A stretch of 7,784 nucleotides of DNA from Pseudomonadota bacterium (GTDB lineage Bacteria > Pseudomonadota > Alphaproteobacteria > Rhizobiales > Rhizobiaceae): assembly GCA_023428515.1 (NCBI GenBank), contig JAEYXI010000411.1, positions 1 through 7,784 on the forward strand, given 5' to 3'. Below are positions 4,273-7,784 of the stretch, in pieces. Every line of letters starts with the position of its first letter. Positions within the stretch are counted from its first letter, which is position 1. A program made the translations under genes and the position numbers. Under the pieces are notes generated by a model. That model ran no database searches. It saw nothing but the letters and a program-made list of their open reading frames with translations, and was not told the origin of the DNA.

Positions 4273-6575
4273 GCGTTGGTCGCCGCCTGGATCGCCGACC
4301 AGACCCGTGCAGGCGTCGTGGGCATCTCGATGTGGCCGATGCCGTATTCACGCCAGAGCGCATCGGTGACTGCGTTGAGCGCGGCAGGGGCCGCGCCGAT
4401 CGTGCCAGCCTCGCCGGCGCCCTTTATGCCCATCGCATTGGTGGTCGACGGCACGTTGCGCGTCTCGAAGCGGAAGAAGGGAAGGCTCTCCGCCCGCGGC
4501 ACGGCATAGTCCATGAAGCTCGCCGTCATAAGCTGCCCATCCTCGCCATAGACGGTGTCCTCCGACAGCGCCTGGCCGATGCCCTGCGCGACGCCGCCAT
4601 GCACCTGACCTGCGAGCAGGACCGGGTTCACGGTGACGCCGAAATCGTCGACGATGGTGTAGCCGACAACTTCGGTCGCGCCGGTCTCGGGATCGATCTC
4701 GACCTCGCAGATATGGGTGCCGTTCGAATAAGTCGCCTCGTCCTGGACGAACTCGCCCATGCCCTGGAGGTCCTCGGGCTTCTTCGCGGCCTTGGCGATC
4801 TCTCCATAGGTCATGGAGCGATCGGTGCCTACGATCCGCGCGGTACCCTCTTCGAGTTCGATGTCGAGCGGCGAAGCCTCCAGTTCGTCTGCGGCGATGC
4901 GCCTGATCTTCTCGGCCAGCGCCTCGCCGGCGCGTGATGCCGAGACGCCGCCGAGCGGAATGGAACGCGAGCCGCCGGTGCCCTCGCCCTCTTCGAGGTC
5001 GTCGGTGTCGCCCTGGCGCATGACGATCTTCTCGATCGGGATGTCGAGCTTTTCGGCGACGATCTGGGCGTAGGCTGTCGCGTGGCCCTGCCCTGTCGTC
5101 TGCGTGCCGATCTTCAGCGTCACGGTGCCGTCGCCGTTAAGCTCGACAAAGGCCGGCTCGGAGCCGGGGAACGCGCAGGCCTCGATATAGGTCGCCATGC
5201 CGATGCCGCGGATCTTTCCTGCCTTCTTCGCGGCTGCCAGCCGTTGGTCGAAGCTTGCCCAGCCGGCGCGCTCCATGGCTTGCGTCATGTGGCCGTCGAA
5301 CTCGCCGACATCGTAGAGGCGCTTCGTCGGGGTGCGATACGGGAATTGATCCGGCTTGATGAAATTCAGCCTGCGTATCTCGTCACGCCCCATCCCCATG
5401 TCTCTCGCGCAGGCATCGACCAGCTTCTCGACCAGGAAAGCGGCTTCAGGCCGGCCTGCACCGCGATAGGCATCGACAGGACAGGTGTTGGTGTAGACGC
5501 CGATGACTTCGACATCCAACGCCTGGATGTCGTAGACGCCGGTCGACATGGTCGTGCCCGTATGCGGGATCTCAGCGCCGTACTGCGAGATGTAGGCGCC
5601 CATATTGGCGATGAGATCGACCTTGAGCGCGAGGAAGCGGCCTTTCTCGTCCATCGCCATCTGGCCGATAGCGACATTGTCGCGTCCCTGCGCATCGGAA
5701 AGGAAATGCTCGTTGCGATCGCCCGTCCATTTTACGGGCCGGCCGAGACGCTTCGCCGCCTCCATGACGAGCGCGTATTCCCGGTAGACGAATATCTTGG
5801 TGCCGAAGCCGCCGCCGACATCCGGCGTGACGACCCGCAGTTGCTTCCTTCCGATGCCGAACACATCGGCCAGGATCTTCTGCACCGAATGCACGCCCTG
5901 CGAGCCTGTGGTGAGTACGAAACGGTCCTCGTCGGGCTTCCACTCGCCGAGCGCCGACCGCGTTTCGACAAAATTCGCGACGAGGCGGTTGTTGCGGAAC
6001 TCGATGCGCGTGATTTTCGCGGCTTTCGCGAAAGCGGCCTCGGCCTTCGCCTTGTCGCCGTGACGGTAGGTGAAGGCGCGGTTGCTACCCAGTTCCGGCC
6101 AGACGAGCGGTGCATCCGGATCGAGCGCAGCCGCCGTGCCCGCCACCGCATCGATGCCATCGTAATCGATCTCGATGAGGTCGGCGGCGTCCTGGGCCAG
6201 CGCGCGCGTATCCGCCACGATGAAGGCGACCGCGTCTCCGACGTAATGCGCCTGGTCGCGGCAGAGGACCGGAATGTCGCGCGTCGGCGCCTTCGTGCCG
6301 TCCGGCTGGCGCTTCATCGAGGTCGAGGTCAGGTCGCGCAGATGTCCGAGATCCGCGCCGGTCAACACGAGATGCACGCCCAGTGCAGCCCGGGCGGCTT
6401 CCACCGAACTTATCGTGAAGCGCGCATTCGCGAAGGGCGAACGCAGGACATAGCCGTGCAGCATGCCGTCCGGCGCGATGTCATCCGTATAGCGGCCCTT
6501 GCCGGTGATGAAAGTCCGGTCCTCCAGGCGGAGGACTGAAGCGCCCATCCCGAACTTCGGCGTGGCGACCGTCAT
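4269..6575 (-). CDS. Form II CoxL-like / xanthine dehydrogenase family molybdopterin-binding large subunit
   Basis: A 768-residue molybdenum hydroxylase large subunit, full length for the family (about 760-790). An aldehyde oxidase/xanthine dehydrogenase a/b hammerhead domain covers about 18-145; the molybdenum cofactor domains follow. Visible motifs are GGGFGTK (254-260), AYRGAGR (369-375), TTGQGHATAYAQ (493-504), QVHGGVAQGIGQAL (657-670) and KGAGEAG (718-724) with the likely catalytic Glu722. AYRGAGR marks form II CoxL-like proteins, not true form I CO dehydrogenase (AYxCSFR), so CO oxidation is not implied; the substrate is probably an aromatic, N-heterocyclic or aldehyde compound. ATG 6575 has GAGG five bases upstream. 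The usual FAD (CoxM) and 2Fe-2S (CoxS) subunit genes are on neither side: the next gene in the operon is a transporter and the gene upstream is divergent pepN. Confidence 0.93.
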   Translation of the reverse strand: MTVATPKFGMGASVLRLEDRTFITGKGRYTDDIAPDGMLHGYVLRSPFANARFTISSVEAARAALGVHLVLTGADLGHLRDLTSTSMKRQPDGTKAPTRDIPVLCRDQAHYVGDAVAFIVADTRALAQDAADLIEIDYDGIDAVAGTAAALDPDAPLVWPELGSNRAFTYRHGDKAKAEAAFAKAAKITRIEFRNNRLVANFVETRSALGEWKPDEDRFVLTTGSQGVHSVQKILADVFGIGRKQLRVVTPDVGGGFGTKIFVYREYALVMEAAKRLGRPVKWTGDRNEHFLSDAQGRDNVAIGQMAMDEKGRFLALKVDLIANMGAYISQYGAEIPHTGTTMSTGVYDIQALDVEVIGVYTNTCPVDAYRGAGRPEAAFLVEKLVDACARDMGMGRDEIRRLNFIKPDQFPYRTPTKRLYDVGEFDGHMTQAMERAGWASFDQRLAAAKKAGKIRGIGMATYIEACAFPGSEPAFVELNGDGTVTLKIGTQTTGQGHATAYAQIVAEKLDIPIEKIVMRQGDTDDLEEGEGTGGSRSIPLGGVSASRAGEALAEKIRRIAADELEASPLDIELEEGTARIVGTDRSMTYGEIAKAAKKPEDLQGMGEFVQDEATYSNGTHICEVEIDPETGATEVVGYTIVDDFGVTVNPVLLAGQVHGGVAQGIGQALSEDTVYGEDGQLMTASFMDYAVPRAESLPFFRFETRNVPSTTNAMGIKGAGEAGTIGAAPAALNAVTDALWREYGIGHIEMPTTPARVWSAIQAATNA

Positions 6576-6722
6576 TTATGCCTCGCAAGATTGAATTGGA
6601 ATGCAGGCCTGAGATAGGCCTGTTTCAGTTTTGCCGGTAGTGGAGGATCATGTAAAGAGCAGCCTGCTTCACGAATGGGCGGACAGGGCGAACAGCTCGA
6701 AACTCGACGGAAAGACCAGCAT
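6576..6722. promoter_or_regulatory. Divergent promoter region between molybdoprotein operon and pepN
   Basis: This 147-bp gap holds the start signals for both directions, including GAGG at 6581-6584 read on the minus strand for the molybdoprotein. It contains a perfect inverted repeat at 6604-6622 and a strong ribosome-site-like TGGAGGA followed by ATG TAA at 6641-6655. I could not assign convincing -35/-10 pairs in either direction. Confidence 0.55.
6604..6622. promoter_or_regulatory. Perfect inverted repeat CAGGCCT-N5-AGGCCTG, candidate operator
   Basis: Two perfect 7-bp arms around a 5-nt centre (GAGAT). Because AGGCCT is itself palindromic, the site is also a direct repeat of AGGCCT at an 11-bp period, one helical turn. 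The right copy sits in a second, longer imperfect dyad at 6609-6628 (8 of 10 pairs match, CTGA...TCAG ends). It lies 29-47 bp upstream of the molybdoprotein start and about 100 bp before pepN, so a dimeric regulator of the molybdoprotein operon is the simplest reading; a hairpin in its 5' leader is the alternative. No regulator gene for it is evident next door. Confidence 0.45.
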
Positions 6723-7784
6723 ATGCGTACAGACACCGGCCAGGTCTTCCGTCTCGAGGACTATCGTCCCAGCGACTATCTCATCCCGCGTACCAGCCTG
6801 ACCTTCCGCCTGCATCCCGACGCGACCGTGGTGACGGCCGATCTGACCGTTGCGAGAAGAGAAGGCGTGACAAAGAACGCGCCGCTGATACTCGATGGCG
6901 ACGGGCTGGTCCTGAAGCGGATCGAGATCGACGGCGTACCGCTCGCCGCCTCCGCCTACCAGGCAACCCCCGACCAGTTGATCATCCCCGCGCCGCCCGC
7001 CGCCCAGAATTTCCGGCTCACGCTGGAGACAGAGATATCGCCATCAGCCAATTCCGCGCTGATGGGCCTTTTTCGCACCAGTGGCGTCTATTGCACGCAA
7101 TGCGAGGCCGAAGGGTTCCGCCGCATCACCTATTTCCTCGATCGGCCGGACATACTCTCGGTGTACACGGTGCGCATCGAGGCGCCGAAGCGTGAGGCAC
7201 CGCTGCTGCTCTCCAACGGCAACCGGCAGGAGATCGGCGACCTCGAGGACGGCTGGCACTTCGCCGTCTGGCACGATCCGTTCCCAAAGCCGTCCTACCT
7301 CTTCGCGCTGGTCGCCGGCGACCTCAGCGTGGTGAAGGACGAGTTCGTCACCGCTTCAGGCCGCAAGGTCGATCTCGGCATCTATGTCGAGCACGGCAAG
7401 GAGCGGCTCGCAGCCTATGCGATGGACGCGTTGAAGCGCTCAATGAAATGGGATGAGGAAGCCTTCGGCCGCGAATACGACCTCGACATCTTCAACATTG
7501 TCGCCGTGTCCGACTTCAACATGGGCGCGATGGAGAACAAGGGCCTCAACATCTTCAACGACAAATACGTGCTCGCCGATGACGAGACGGCGACTGACGC
7601 CGACTTCGCCAATATCGAGGCGATCATCGCGCATGAATATTTCCACAACTGGACAGGCAACAGCATCACGTGCCGCGACTGGTTCCAGCTCTGCCTGAAG
7701 GAAGGGCTGACCGTTATCCGCGACCACGAATTCTCGGCCGACCAGCGTTCGCGGCCGGTGAAGCGCATTGCCGAGGTCCGCACG
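6723..7784 (+). CDS. pepN: Aminopeptidase N (M1 family), N-terminal 354 residues, cut by window edge
   Basis: A cytoplasmic zinc aminopeptidase that removes N-terminal residues from peptides in the late steps of protein turnover. The frame is open to the window end; the full protein is usually about 870-890 residues. The N-terminal beta-domain includes GVYCTQCEAEGFRRITYFLDRPD (121-143), typical of the E. coli PepN group of M1 enzymes. The catalytic part has the exopeptidase motif GAMEN (268-272) and zinc site HEYFH (304-308) with the third ligand Glu327 in CLKEGLT, the expected HEXXH-X18-E. Residue 314 is Ser in TGNSITCRDWFQL, where E. coli PepN has Arg. GGAAAG lies eight bases before ATG 6723; an in-frame ATG at 6675 would add 16 residues (MGGQGEQLETRRKDQH) and lacks a good ribosome site. 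Confidence 0.95.
   Translation, partial: MRTDTGQVFRLEDYRPSDYLIPRTSLTFRLHPDATVVTADLTVARREGVTKNAPLILDGDGLVLKRIEIDGVPLAASAYQATPDQLIIPAPPAAQNFRLTLETEISPSANSALMGLFRTSGVYCTQCEAEGFRRITYFLDRPDILSVYTVRIEAPKREAPLLLSNGNRQEIGDLEDGWHFAVWHDPFPKPSYLFALVAGDLSVVKDEFVTASGRKVDLGIYVEHGKERLAAYAMDALKRSMKWDEEAFGREYDLDIFNIVAVSDFNMGAMENKGLNIFNDKYVLADDETATDADFANIEAIIAHEYFHNWTGNSITCRDWFQLCLKEGLTVIRDHEFSADQRSRPVKRIAEVRT

Noticed and set aside
5082..6539. 485-codon open frame on the plus strand
   Set aside because: It lies wholly antisense to the CoxL-like gene. Its Arg/Asp/His/Ala-rich translation has no recognisable motif, and such mirror frames are expected opposite GC3-biased genes.
4269..6575. Aerobic CO dehydrogenase (CoxL) as a functional call
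   Set aside because: The active-site loop is AYRGAGR, the form II type, not the AYxCSFR of true CO dehydrogenase, and the coxM and coxS genes are absent.

Overview
The window is GC-rich (strong G/C bias at third codon positions) and tightly packed with housekeeping and accessory metabolic genes. Protein types and gene neighbours (ETF-ubiquinone oxidoreductase, an alphaproteobacterial-type family 4-like uracil-DNA glycosylase, a form II CoxL-like molybdoprotein, PepN) point to a chromosomal segment of an alphaproteobacterium. A member of the Rhizobiales, such as the Mesorhizobium/Phyllobacteriaceae group, fits best. That placement rests on remembered protein similarity and was not computed. 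No IS elements, CRISPR arrays, tRNA or rRNA genes, phage genes or plasmid functions were seen.

Layout: (1) 1-328, minus: N-terminal part of ETF-ubiquinone oxidoreductase, cut by the window edge, with a doubtful 43-codon ORF (325-456) just upstream that overlaps its start as ATGA. (2) 466-1119 and 1146-2006, plus: a predicted exported protein of unknown function, then a uracil-DNA glycosylase 26 bp downstream, probably co-transcribed. (3) 2003-2398, minus: a small four-helix membrane protein. Its stop codon shares a CTAG palindrome with the glycosylase stop. (4) 2530-3324, plus: an XRE-type regulator with an MmyB-like ligand-binding domain, divergent from the membrane protein. Their 131-bp gap holds an AT-rich imperfect dyad, a candidate operator. 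(5) 6575-4269 then 4272-3331, minus: a CoxL/xanthine-dehydrogenase-like molybdopterin subunit followed by a DMT/EamA-family transporter, joined by a GTGA overlap. (6) 6723-7784, plus: the N-terminal 354 residues of aminopeptidase N, running off the right edge. It is divergent from the molybdoprotein across 147 bp that contain a perfect 7-bp-arm inverted repeat.

The genes fall into three likely transcription units plus two edge genes: exported protein with glycosylase; regulator facing the small membrane protein it probably controls; and molybdoprotein with transporter. The last unit is the most unusual. The large subunit of a normally three-subunit molybdenum hydroxylase stands without its FAD and iron-sulfur subunits and is instead coupled to a metabolite transporter. 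No gap between supported genes exceeds 150 bp and no strong intrinsic terminator was seen, including at the two nearly gapless convergent junctions (around 2004 and 3328). I see no clear sign of a wholly new system. The points worth a second look are the orphan molybdoprotein, the glycosylase with a degenerate iron-sulfur site, the regulator/membrane-protein pair, the two dyads and the small ORF.
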